Positions 20,981-31,450 of a stretch of DNA of 49,604 bases are shown in pieces. The notes under the pieces were generated by a model. It searched no databases. It was given only the letters and a program-made list of their open reading frames with translations, and was not told where the DNA came from. Position numbers and translations under genes: made by a program. This DNA comes from Hypsibius dujardini (lineage: Eukaryota; Tardigrada; Eutardigrada; Parachela; Hypsibiidae). Position 1 is the first letter of the stretch, and the number at the start of each line of letters is the position of its first letter. Location of the stretch: positions 1 through 49,604 of the forward strand of contig LRSR01011694.1 of NCBI GenBank assembly GCA_001579985.1. The letters are read 5' to 3'.

Positions 20981-22545
20981 TTAAGGTGATTCTGCGGTGG
21001 TGGCAGAGTGTGATTGGAACATTGTCTGGATGATAAAAATCAGTGAATATATGGCAAAATCCGCTGAACTCTGCATGCCGTGCATCACGATGCCGCGAAA
21101 GTATCGCGCTAGTGCGCCCTCGAAGCCCAGAAATATCACAGCTATCTTGAGGTAGTCATCAAAGCCGGTATCGTAGGTGTCCCTCACAAACAGCCAATCC
21201 TAGAGGAACATGCAAAGATTCCTTATTCGATAGTTTGTTATTTCGAGTGCGCCGTCGGCGTCTTTATTCACACTCCCAGGTGGCAGCTCACCAATGATCT
21301 GCGGAAGCGGGGTATTCCATTCCGTAGCACACGAATGGCGAAAAATACAAATTCCAGGAGAGCGAAGCCGATTAGAAATCTGACCTATAGAAAGGCATAA
21401 CGAAAACTGCATGTCTGGCATCTTAAAATCATAATTCCAATTAATCAACACAGCAGTCAGGAATATTTGTAAAGACAAATCAATCAATCAACCAAGCAAA
21501 CGAAAACGAAATTAATCAATCAATCGATTGAACGAAAAATAATCAATCAGTCAATCGATCAAACGAAAAAGATTCAACTTCACCCGACACACGAATGGTA
21601 ATTCGTTTTGAAGCTATAATTGCTCATATAAAACAATGTCACGTAAGATTTAATGTCACTGACATCGGTGAAACTTACGAAAATCCATGGTATTTCAATA
21701 AGGACATTCAAAGCGGAACTCAATGCGACGGCCAGCAAAATGCGAATGTGCCACTTGAAGATCCGAATCGGCGCACTGCCTTCGTAAAATTTTTGACTTG
21801 AAGAGGAGGGCTGACGTCTTGAGGATGCGTCCGGGGTTGTTTTTGACGGTTCTAATTAGTTAACAATAGAAAAATACCCGTGCAATTAATACGAAACCAA
21901 ACAGGAGGAGCAAACTAGCTGTCGATCGATCAATCAATCAATATGGCAGCAGACCAGTACAGCTCAGATCTGGCAGCTTCAATTGATCAATCAATCAAAC
22001 ACTGCAGGGCTGTCTTTAGAGTATTAAAACCACTGATCAATCCATCAATCAAGCAGAATACGATTAGTAGCAAGAAACAAACTAGCTATCGATCGATCAA
22101 TCAATTAATGAGGCAGCAGACCAGTGCAGCTCAGATCTGGCAGCTTCAATTGATCAATCAATCAAACACTGCAGGGCTGTCTTTCAGAGTTAATAAACCA
22201 CTGATCAATCCACCAATCAAACAGAATACGATTATTAGCAAGAAACAAACTAGCTATCGATCAATCAATCGATGTGGCAGCAGACCAGCGCAGCTCAAAT
22301 CTGGCAGCTTCAATTGATCAATCAATCAAGCATTGGAGGGCTGTCTTTAAAGTTAATAAACCACTGATCAATCCACCAATCAAACAGAATACGACTATAG
22401 TAGTAGTAAGAAGCAAACCTGGAGCGGCCTGAAGTTGATCATCTTTTCCCGTGACGAGATTCATACGGTTCCCAGTATTGCTGAGGATTCTCTCCCGCCG
22501 ACGCTGGGCTGCCAATTGAGCAGGAGAGGGAGAATTTTCCGCCAT
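20981..22545 (-). CDS. CAMLG: CAML/GET2-like receptor for tail-anchored protein insertion
   Basis: Exons (minus): 22545-22419, 21851-21679, 21384-21292, 21199-20981; phases agree, about 203 residues. CAML (GET2 in yeast) is the ER membrane partner of WRB/GET1 that receives tail-anchored proteins from GET3. The N-terminus has the family's cytosolic arginine cluster (AAQRRRERILSNTGNRM, compare human RRRKLLMNSEQRI), which binds GET3. Then come a low-complexity linker and three hydrophobic segments: IRILLAVALSSALNVLI, FLIGFALLEFVFFAIRV, and the C-terminal helices around LKIAVIFLGFEGALA and FAIYSLIFIIQTMF. It is shorter than human CAML (296), mainly in the linker. Its stop is 67 bp from the end of the convergent FUT8 copy. 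The donor of exon 1 (GTTTGC) is weak, so the exact exon 1 end is less certain. Confidence 0.8.
21914..22418. repeat. Three ~168-bp tandem units in CAML intron 1
   Basis: Units start at 21914, 22081 and 22249 (each with ACTAGCT(A/G)TCGATC, a GGCAGCAGACCAG core and CTGATCAATCCACCAATC). The last unit runs into the exon 1 donor at 22418. The units create a spurious plus-strand frame at 21943-22317. Confidence 0.9.
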
Positions 22546-22684
22546 TTTTTATCAGGGTAAAATAAATAAGGCTACTGGTTATATTCTATGAAACCGCGAC
22601 GACGACGGTTTCCAAGTATCTTTTGTGCGTTGATTGCTGATTGGTCGGACGATGCCGCCAAGCAATGATATTATTGTTCGAGTC

Positions 22685-22910
22685 GGGAATAAAACGTTCT
22701 CACGGTGAATAAATTTTTCTCGCCGAGAATAAAATGTTTTAACCGAGAACAAAATGTTCCACCAACGCACCAAAAAAATGTCCACCAAACATAAAATCTT
22801 CCCACCGGAAATGTGATGTTCTACTTGAGAATAAAATGTTCTAATTGAGAATAAAATGTTCTAACCGAGAATAAAATGTTCTCTTCATGACGAAATGTTC
22901 TCAATTGGGA
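22685..22910. repeat. Degenerate AATAAAATGTTCT minisatellite, second copy
   Basis: Homologous to 3240-3480. The flanking sequence TTTTGTGCGTNGATTGCTGATTGG is shared too. Confidence 0.8.
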
Positions 22911-22955
22911 GTATGAGGCAAAGTCTGTATTTCGGCTCACCCTCCACTTGGTCGA

Positions 22956-23106
22956 TAAATCGGTTCACTCATGGATTTCTCTTTGATGGGAGTTGCTTGA
23001 TTGTTTGATTTTCAAAAGTGCTGTAGTATACTAGGATATAGTACAACAAAACAAACAATCAAGCACTTGCCATCACAGAGAAGTCCGTGATTGAGCCGAT
23101 TTATCG
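22956..23106. mobile_element. Foldback element, family 8
   Basis: About 150 bp with arms AAATCGGTTCACTCATGGAT and the complement near 23080-23106, arms also sharing TTGCTTGATTGTTTG. A related copy lies at 26782-26930. Confidence 0.7.
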
Positions 23107-23111
23107 ATTTT

Positions 23112-23431
23112 GGTATGGGCCACTTGATTTTCCGTACCCTGGAATGGGCCACAGGATGGCAGGGGGCGCTTTGTCGCCAATTTATCGAAAACTGATCAGT
23201 CAATGCGTAGTCAGCGACCTCTATAGTGAGCCTTTCCAACCGTCCAATAATCCAATTATTTTGGCTTTTAAACATGTTCCCACAACTTTTCTTCCGATCT
23301 GATACGCGTTCTACCGGGTTATCAATTATTCTCTATCGTTTAGGACTTTGGTGATAGCCAAAACCTGTCTGAAAGTTCTGATTGCAGGGTGGCCCATTCC
23401 AGGGTACGGGAAGGTCAAGTGGCCCATTCCA
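23112..23431. mobile_element. Inverted-repeat element, family 7
   Basis: Arms 23112-23151 and 23388-23431 are complementary and each holds two copies of GGAATGGGCCAC separated by a CCGTACCCT segment. A single related arm end lies at about 3490 in the first duplicate. No coding capacity. Confidence 0.7.
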
Positions 23432-23962
23432 GGACCCCTCCCTCATACTGTACAATATTCTTCTCGGCGTCCAAAGAAAAACCGACACCGCCACGGCACC
23501 ATCCATAGACGCGTCTTGACCTTCCGGTACAGGGGGGGGGGCAAGATTTTAATAAAAATCCAAAGGGGGGAGCATTGGTATGATTTTGCTATTTTTACTC
23601 TAAAATACGTCAGGGGGTACCCTTGGGTCACTTTTTCGATTTCGGACGGGGGGGGGGCAATTGCCCACTTGCCACCCCCTAGTACGCGCCACTGGCACCA
23701 TCCACCAGCAAGAAGGGGCCAACCTTTACTGTTTTGTGGCTAAAGGCAATAGCGCACCAATGAAGTCGGAAAATGGGACGAACAAGAACAAAATCAGTGA
23801 AAAATGATGCGAGGAAGAAAAAAAAGAATGAACTGTTAATGAATCAGCGAAAATGGACGAGTTCTTAAACTAGCTATTCGACATGACCAGTAGTGTGAAA
23901 GGCATCGTGCGTCGCAAACATTCGCAAAAAAGCTTCGTTACGCAGCATTCTATGCCGATGAA
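23432..23962. other. Intergenic with poly-G runs
   Basis: No gene seen. Contains G runs near 23531 and 23648. Plus-strand frames here are short and lack splice context. Confidence 0.45.
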
Positions 23963-24272
23963 CACACATGGCCACAATTTTGGGTGGCAGAGTTCGAGCC
24001 ATCAGGGTGGTCTGAGTTTAAGCCACTCTTGGCTAAACTTGCCACTGCTTTCTCCTCAATCTTTCATTTAATGCCCGGCCCAGCGGAAAATGAGATTGAG
24101 CAAGCTGCTCTAAATTCCGCCAAAATAAACAAGTTCAATCAATCGATCAATCGAGTAGAGGCTGCATGGTCAGTTGTGGTCAAGAGCGCGTGCGCGCGGT
24201 GACTTAATTTGGCTAGTACTCGGACCACCGTTTTTGGCTTAAATTCTGCCACTCAAAATTGTAGCCATGTGT
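23963..24272. mobile_element. Inverted-repeat element, family 9
   Basis: Arms ACACATGGCCACAATTTTG (left) and the complement of CAAAATTGTAGCCATGTGT (right), continuing into GGCAGAGTT / AATTCTGCC. About 310 bp, no coding capacity. Lies just beyond the 3' end of APIP. Confidence 0.75.
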
Positions 24273-24301
24273 CTAATACATGAATATGACCCAAGGGAAT
24301 G

Positions 24302-26618
24302 CTACACGTAGGCATCTTTAGGCACCGTCAAAGTTCCAATTGGATCAATCTGCAGGCGCTTCATTTCAACGGCCACTTCACAAAGATAGTCCAATGCCTC
24401 ACACCTGCAAGGTACCAGAGTTTGATACCTGTACGTAATTACTAAATTACATGAGACGCAGGAGTCCCTATAGCGCAGATGCTCCGAAGAATTCATACAT
24501 GGCTTTTGCTTGCTGCCAAGTATCACCCCAGATGTACAGGCCGTGCCGGCGAACCTGGAAAATGCCGAACCACGGTCAGGAGAATTTTTTTTCACGTTCC
24601 AAATGACCACCCATGAGTAGCGTACCAAAACAGCGCAAGCGTCCGGGTAATCCAACATGGCTCGTCTCATACGGTCCTGTAATTACGGTCAGCGTCAGTT
24701 CCTTTTCTCATTGTCGTTTTGTCTGTAGGACTAACTTGCGTTTTACCTCTAGATCTCGTTCTTCAGGTGTGTTTTCAATGATGGGGATGACCAGCTCCTC
24801 GTCGTAGCGGTGGTACTTTCCCGTCGTATCCTTCCTGATGCCCTTGATCATCTCCAGGTTGCTCACGCGAAACTCGCGACCGGGGTAGACCAGCGTGGCG
24901 TACACAGAATGCTTGGAGTGAGAGTGGATGACAGCGCCGGCATCTGAAAAATCACACGTTGGATCGGGGGGGGGGGAATGACCACTCGAAATGGTTGCGC
25001 AAAGCTTTCTGAAACAGCGAGTTTAGTCCTTTCTCTAATTACTTCGTAGAGTGTAAGCCAACATGAACAACCTATGGAGTAGAGAAATAAAAAGCAGATT
25101 AAGCGGGAGGTAACGTAGGAAGTTGTCAGAGGGACTGTAACTTTAGGCAGTTTGGAGGCAAAGAGACAGGAAGGCAAGCACTTAGGTAGTGGGCAGAAAA
25201 ACCTAAAGACCATTAGACAGACGATTAGACAAACAGACAGACCCATAGACAGGCAGGCACACGGGCAGGCACACAGAGAGACAGACAGACAGACAGACGG
25301 GTAGACAGGCAGACGGGTAGACAGGCAGATAGGTAGGTAAGCAGGCACACAGGCACTCAGGCAGGCAGGCACACAGACAGACAGGCAGACAGGCAGGCAG
25401 GCAGGCACACAAACAGACAGATACATACAATTATTACTGACTTACGGTGTGCATTGACTTTTTCGCAGTTTCTTGTGAGCGGGAGGTAGTTCGATGTCAA
25501 TCCCATCCAAGTTTTGCACAAACAAATCCTCGGGCTGCAGAGATCACAGTAATAATAACTGCAGCACGAGTACTGTACCCGGGTGTGAGCGCTTGTTGTA
25601 CACGGTAATCACTCATTCCTTGTACCTGAATACGTTCCTTCTGCACCGCTGACGGGGCAATGTAGAACAATCCACTGGAAACAATAGCGGCATAGTCTTA
25701 TGGAACAGCAACACGTATATAAATGCCTCGGACTACTGAATTCAACGGACTCTTTCTCTTTGACGTTCATTAATCAATCTATGTATGCCGTGAATTTTGG
25801 GTCAGTTTATCACACCGAACCAAGCAAATCGATCGATCAAACAATCAATCAACGCAAATACGTTGAGGAATACATTCCGAGTACGTACCTCAACGTATTC
25901 ACGTTGATTGATTGATTGATCGATCGATTTGCTTGGTTCGGTGTGATAAACTGACTAAATGCAAATCGATCGATCAATCAATCAATCAATCAACGAGAAT
26001 ACGTTGAGGTACGTACTCGGAATGTCTAACGCTCACACCTCCACCAGTGCCCTAAAGGAATTAAACGAGATCATGTGACATCCGCCATTCATAAACTGTA
26101 AATTATTATGATAACTACTTAGTATTTGCGGTACTGGAACGCATACCTACCGTGCACCATCCAAGATGGTAAAACAACCGACAAAGCTCCGGAACCACTT
26201 GCCGTGGATGCGGATTCTATGAAAAAGAACGAATCTAAATTGAACCGGCGGCAAGCTCGAAAACTCTACCGCAGCAAATCATACTTTTACAAAAGACTCA
26301 AAAGAGCAATTTTACTTGTTGCAAATCGACTAATCAACGGCAATGTTTTACCTGTTGCAAATCAACCAATCAACGGCAATGTTTTACCTGTTGCAAATCA
26401 ACCAATCAACGCCAATGTTTTACCCGTTGCAAATCAACCAATCAACCGCAATGTTTTACCTGTTGCAAATCAACCAATCAACCGCAATATTTTACCTGTT
26501 GTACTCCATATAAATCAGCTGTTGCTAATTCAGATGCCGCTGACGCTCGTCCACGTCCACCACATTCGCCGCAACTCTGTTGTGGACCATCACTGCCTTT
26601 CACAATAAAATCACTCAT
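24302..26618 (-). CDS. APIP: Methylthioribulose-1-phosphate dehydratase (APIP)
   Basis: Dehydrates methylthioribulose-1-phosphate in the methionine salvage pathway, a cytosolic class II aldolase-fold zinc enzyme. Ten exons (minus): 26618-26496, 26216-26151, 26051-26017, 25674-25626, 25534-25446, 25071-25043, 24943-24747, 24676-24626, 24554-24499, 24404-24302; phases agree, 265 residues (human 242). Landmarks in order: [42 protein letters not shown], zinc ligands HSHS (about residues 137 and 139), [30 protein letters not shown], and the third ligand in [13 protein letters not shown] (about residue 217). Two exons are microexons of 35 and 29 nt. The N-terminal exon ([11 protein letters not shown]) is Gly/Ser/Cys-rich as in human. 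Introns 1 and 3 hold unusual repeats that overlap the splice donors. Confidence 0.95.
25206..25430. repeat. CAGA/GGCA tract in APIP intron 5
   Basis: Degenerate CAGA and CAGG tetranucleotides on the plus strand, which is TCTG on the coding strand. Confidence 0.85.
25801..26025. repeat. Three complementary arms in APIP intron 3
   Basis: Arm A 25801-25868, arm B 25873-25955 (inverted), arm C 25962-26025. B is complementary to A over about 68 bp with a few mismatches, and to C over about 60 bp with one mismatch and a 4-nt bulge. C contains the last bases of APIP exon 3 and its donor (CATTCCGA|GTACGT). A:B and B:C pairing exclude each other. Whether this arose as a foldback transposon is unknown. 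Confidence 0.92.
26318..26497. repeat. 36-bp minisatellite (5 units) at APIP exon 1 donor
   Basis: Five 36-bp units with GTTGCAAATCAACCAATC and AATGTTTTACCT. On the APIP strand most units begin AGGTAAAA(C/T), that is a 5' splice site, and the first one is the real donor of exon 1. The plus strand reads [12 protein letters not shown] repeats in a long frame, which I do not accept as a gene. Confidence 0.92.
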
Positions 26619-26781
26619 GCTGTTTCGCTTTGCAAGATTAAAATTTCCAAAAATAAAGCCGCGAAGAAAGTGCCCCGTAATTTTCAGCCTTAATTAAACT
26701 TGAAAATGATTATTTTGTTCTACCGGTTCCGCTCATCTCCGAGGTGATGTTGGCAAATCGGCTCACTTTCAAAAACGTTAT

Positions 26782-26930
26782 TGAATCGGTTCACTGATGG
26801 ATTTTCCCTTAATGGCAGGTGCTTGTTTGATTTATTTACAAAAGTGCTACAGTCTACTAGGAAATAGTATAGAAAATCAGACAATCAAGCGCCTGCTATC
26901 AAAGATAAGCCTATGAGTGAGCCAATTTAG
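26782..26930. mobile_element. Foldback element, family 8, second copy
   Basis: Arms AATCGGTTCACTGATGGAT and the complement near 26905-26930; same organisation as 22956-23106. Lies upstream of APIP. Confidence 0.65.
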
Positions 26931-27067
26931 TGACGATTTTGAGGATGAGCCGATTTGCTGACTTCACCTCAAACTAGTAACAACGTTTGCACAGCTGACT
27001 CCATTGAGTTGCGATTTGCGAAGACAGAACAGCTTGATCAAACCACCCAGGCGGCGCCACACGCTGC

Positions 27068-27224
27068 ACAGTACTGTAGTGCCAGGATTATAACGGTCGG
27101 TTAAACCCCGCCTCTGTCACACGCGCCTCTGTCATGAGTTGGCACTCAGCCAACACACACAGGCCGATTGCGCTATCCGGGTGTAAAAACCCACCGTTAT
27201 GATCGTGGCACTACAGTACTGTAT
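27068..27224. mobile_element. MITE family 3
   Basis: A 157-bp element with inverted ends ACAGTACTGTAGTGCC ... GGCACTACAGTACTGT, about 30 bp each, extending to ATAACGGT. No coding capacity. Shares the terminal TACTGTA with families 1 and 2. Confidence 0.85.
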
Positions 27225-27838
27225 GAGGATGAGGTTAATCAGGCAACGTGGCTATAGATATAGCAGACCTTGATCGCTCGAAAGCCGACCAGAACAAATA
27301 GAGACAGTGTTTTGAAAGGGTGCCTCCTTCAACTTCTGAGTTCAGGGGTGCTCATTTAATTAACGTTTAACGCATAATGGTTAGGCTGTCCTTGATTGAA
27401 AACTGATTGATTAAGCATTTGAGCATTTACAGACATTTAGACAGGCTCACTGCTCAGTAATTACAGTACATTTTACCAGTCTTAGTACTGTACAGTAGTA
27501 CAGAATGAGATACCACTATCACCATGCATTGATTACGTGTTGCAAAAGACCGAATATTACAAAAACCTCTCACATCGACAAGTGGAACCGTCAGCACGGA
27601 ATCGAGTCCTCGGGATCGCCGTAGTAGGTTAGACCGTGGGTCAAGATGTGTTGTGAATAACAGAAACCAATAAGGAACCAACCGGAGACACCAGACTATC
27701 ACAACAGCAAGTTAAAACAAGTGAATCCTATTACAGTAATTTACATCTAGCACATGGCCACGCATCTCAAACACCGGCATCGAAGAGATCCACGGTTGTA
27801 CGGCGAAGCTCCCGAAGCCGTCTGTCTGGAAGCTGCCA
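27225..27838. other. Intergenic between APIP and the antiporter
   Basis: No gene supported. The tail-to-head spacing leaves room for the antiporter 3' UTR (27700-27838) and the APIP promoter. Confidence 0.4.
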
Positions 27839-28154
27839 TCAATCGGCAACATCGATCATCTTCACCGTCTCTGCAGTCTTGGGATTGCGCTCCAGCATCT
27901 CCAACGACCTCTCATCTTTCGAGATTTTGTTCGCATCGGGCTTGACAGACACATCAGAGTCGTCCTTTTGTAGTAGACGTGGGGCGGAGAACGCGATGGC
28001 TACTGCCCCGACTGGAGCCGTGATGAGGATCAACAAAACTGCGATTGTAACAACCTAAACATATAACCATGAACTGAACACAGACACGAAGTACTATTAT
28101 GGTGTTGCTGCCTCAGACTGGATGTGCGATCGTCTTTCTATCGACAGATAGATA

Positions 28155-28201
<47 letters not shown>

Positions 28202-29162
28202 GTATCTGCCTGCTTATCTATCTGTCTGTCTGTCCGATTGACTGACTTCTATCTGTCAATTTTTCTATCTATTTCTTTGAGTAGATGATAAACTGACTAC
28301 CTCCCTTTCTACTTATTAGTCTGTGAAGTAACCTTAGGATGACCAAGATGATAAAAACGATAACTACTGTATCTACAACTGTATTACCTTTTCGCCAAGC
28401 AGTATGATGTCGGGTGCTGCTTTGATTTCCCTAGCGGCATCCAAAGCCAGCGATCCTAACGCAGCTTGGACTGTAGCCTTAGGAAGCCTGCAGTGCAAGT
28501 GAATAGCGTTCAGCCAACGGCCCCAACAAAACAAAAAATACCATCTAAGAAATATTTACTTACCAAGCAATGGCAACAAATAGCCGTTCTTTGAGGGTCA
28601 GACCGGCAAAGCTGACCGCCAACACAGTAACGGCCATTCGAACCAGTATCGTCACGAACATGACAGCTAACGCCAATCCAACTGTCTCCATGTGAACATT
28701 GGCCAATACGACTTCCGCCCCGATAAGGCCGAATAATACAGGCTGGCAAAATGTCCACAGATACGCGAATACTTGGGCAGCCTTCACCTAGATCCAAAAA
28801 TAAACGTGTAGAGTTCTAAAACATTTCGAGACAATGCAACACACAATCGGTATTACCATTTCGTGGTCCCATCCAGGGGCTCGCCAACGGTGACCGGCCA
28901 CGAAGGCTGCGGTCAGCGCACCCAGCGCACCGGCTCCCGAGAAGCCCAGTGCTTTCGATCCAAACACACCGACCAATCCGCCGCAGAGCAAAAACAAAAA
29001 ACGTAACGTTGACAGATCATCGTGACGGCGATGTGGCAGATACCAAAAGATGAATCCGATGAATATGCCGTAGGTTAAACCCATAAGCATTTCCAGTGGT
29101 CCTTGCAGAATGTTGAACCATAGAGCGGCACCTGACGGGAAGCACACTGACATTAAAAATCA

Positions 29163-29200
<38 letters not shown>

Positions 29201-31450
29201 GGTCGGTCGGTCAGTTGGTCGGTCGGTCTGTCTGTCTATCTGTCTGTCTGTCTATCTATTTGTCTGTCTCTGTCTAGTGCTGGATGTCTCTGTCCTACTT
29301 CCTCGATGAGTACGCTCACCTTGAGAAAAGATTACGCTGAGCAGTACGCTGAACCCCGAAATAGCCAGAACGTCGTCCAAACTGGACGCCGCAATCAACA
29401 ATGTCGGAATACCTTGTTTCGTTCCTAACCGGGTCTCCTGTAGGTTTAACATAAACGGCACCAACACCGCTGGACTGACCGCACCCTGGACGAACCCCAG
29501 GAGAAACGCCCACAACCACGGAAATCCCAGGATGAAGTGAGAGGCCAATCCGACACTGGCCGCTTCCGCCAAACACGGCAGGAAGGAGAGCAGCAGAACG
29601 CTTTTAGAGAGCTTCTTGAGCGCCGGACCGTCTAACCCCAAGCCGGCACGAATTAGAATGACTGTCAAGGCAATATTGCGGAGAACGCTGGACCATTTGG
29701 GGTCGATGTCGCCGGCGATGTTGATCCCGGGTACATTTCGCAACATAAAACCGACGATGAGCATCCCGAGGAGCGGTGGCAGCCGAATCAGGGAGATTAG
29801 GAACCCGCCAACAAATGCCGCTCCGATGAGTATGACCAGCGCAAAGACGTTTCCTGCATCAAAGCGAAACTAAAAATTTCTTATAACTGAAAAGTAGTTA
29901 ACGTTGTTCAAATATATTTAAAAGGCATTTTAAAACGGCTCAAAAAGAGGCTTTTTGTTCCAACACATATTATTTATTTCACTTAAAGCGGTACAAACAG
30001 GAATCGATTTTTAAAGGAAACTTTACCGATGAATTCAACTTTATTAAATATTTTATTTCAATTCAAAGACGACATTGATTTCATTCTATACTGTTCACGG
30101 TATAGAATGTATACAATGTAATATTGTTATACTGCATTTTCGCGTTAGACAGGGACAGCGTACGAGCTGTGGAACGTTTAATCGGCCACGCGGCGCCTGT
30201 GCTGTGTGTACGGTGCACACAGCCGTGCACACGTTCCACTCCAGTACAACTGTCCCTGTCTAACGCGAAAATACAGTAATGAAAATATTTGCGAACGACA
30301 CCGTTAAATGTCTTTACTAGTACTGCTAGAATAAGATTAAAGATAATAGAATACAAGCAAATGTACCGTATAATTAATTACAAAATATTTCTGAGACCAA
30401 GAAATTTTAATTTAATTTTTTAATTAAAGTCGCCATAAATGCGACAACAGTTCGATCAATCTATTATCGGGATGTCTAACTGGTCCACCAAACTAGAACC
30501 TCATCAAACCCTTCAATCGACCGATCAATTAGAAAGCTCTTACCCATTCAATCGATCAATCAATTACAAAGCTCCTAACTTAAAGAGGCACTATAAAAAG
30601 CAATAAAATCATCACCTCCGGGCAAGGCGTCTTCTTTGAGCAGCGACAGTAGGGTGAGCCACACCAGCAGTCCAATAAGGATTTTGGTCAGGAAGACGGC
30701 ACACGGACCGTGCGGCGGGCACAGCAGCAGGTACCATATCCGCTGAGGAAGGGTCGGATCATCCGGCAGCGTGTTGTGCTTATGTAGCACACTCCGCTTG
30801 GATCTATCCAAACAGGCCTGTAATCGGGCGCAGATGCTCCGTGACGATTCTCCCTCACCGCCCTCTATAAGAGACAAGGATGTATTTGCGTGCTATGCAC
30901 AAAAAATTACTAGCATGACACTAGTATCTAATTCTATAAAAAACTAGACGATGCAAAAATATTTCAAAATATTTCAAACGTACCATCATCTTCGTGTCCC
31001 ATAATATTGAGTTTGATGCCACGTCGTCCCAATACTGCGATCCCGTCGAGGCCTTCCGGAGCGGCTGAAAATCGCATGTAAAAACATCGTTAAAAACAAT
31101 TAACGAGTTCTTGTTATCTTTTTACAAAATTATGGGCATGTACCATAGTCCGGATCGTCGGCGCTGACGAAGATCTGGAAAGTCGATCGATACACCACCG
31201 TACTCGACGGTTTATTATTGTGACTTCCGCTCTCTGAAGATTCTCTGACGTCATATCCGGTGCCGCCAGTGTCAGAATGTTGGTTGTTGTTGTTGTTGTT
31301 GGACGACGACGACGAGTGCGTCGACTCGATCTTCTCGAAGATGAAACGCGTGGGTATGAGGTGGTTCGTCCCGCTGAGACTGCCGACGCGGGACTGCCGC
31401 CACTGAGGCAGCCCGGTGGAGGAGGCCTGTGATAGCCGAGGCCGAGACAT
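27839..31450 (-). CDS. SLC9B2: Na+/H+ antiporter, NHA (SLC9B) family
   Basis: Membrane exchanger of Na+/Li+ for H+ (CPA2 clade). Eight exons (minus): 31450-31144, 31064-30984, 30864-30616, 29853-29320, 29131-28857, 28787-28564, 28487-28388, 28054-27839; phases agree, 661 residues. Residues 1 to about 185 are cytosolic and low-complexity, with a Ser run and an Asn run, then a Cys-rich CPPHGPC segment before the first helix. The core begins GNVFALVILIGAAFVGG and includes LPPLLGMLIVGFMLRN. The ion-binding double aspartate is in IAASSLDDVLAISG, about residues 372-373. Further helices run to VVTIAVLLILITAPVGAVAI, then a charged tail. Human NHA2 has 537 residues; the extra length is mostly N-terminal. 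The SLC9B1/2 paralogue cannot be told apart. Introns 4 and 7 carry TCTG tracts; intron 3 carries a MITE. Confidence 0.93.
28157..28250. repeat. TCTG tract in antiporter intron 7
   Basis: Nearly pure TCTG run from 28157, then mixed TCTA/TCTG. Confidence 0.9.
29162..29275. repeat. TCTG/TCGG tract in antiporter intron 4
   Basis: TCTG run, a TCGG patch, then TCTG/TCTA. Confidence 0.9.
30130..30278. mobile_element. MITE family 2, copy in antiporter intron 3
   Basis: A 149-bp near-palindrome with ends TACTGCATTTTCGCGTTAGA and the complement, continuing into CAGGGACAG. The centre is also self-complementary (TGTGTACGGTGCACACA). A second copy lies in the opposite orientation at 32958-33135. Confidence 0.9.

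Noticed and set aside
21943-22317. Plus-strand frame with repeated SINQ-type segments
   Set aside because: Translation of the 168-bp tandem repeat in CAML intron 1.
21914-22416. CRISPR-like regular repeat
   Set aside because: The units are contiguous tandem repeats without unique spacers, inside an animal intron.
24967-24976. Poly-G runs near 12413, 23531, 23648 and 24967 as possible G-quadruplex elements
   Set aside because: Single runs without the four-tract pattern; length is also error-prone in assemblies.
26126-26608. Plus-strand frame with [12 protein letters not shown] repeats
   Set aside because: It is antisense to APIP exons 1 and 2 and to the 36-bp minisatellite; the APIP exons have strong homology and correct splice sites.
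30575-30877. Antiporter exon 3 as a separate gene
   Set aside because: Its phases match exons 2 and 4, and its hydrophobic end fits the first helix of the antiporter.
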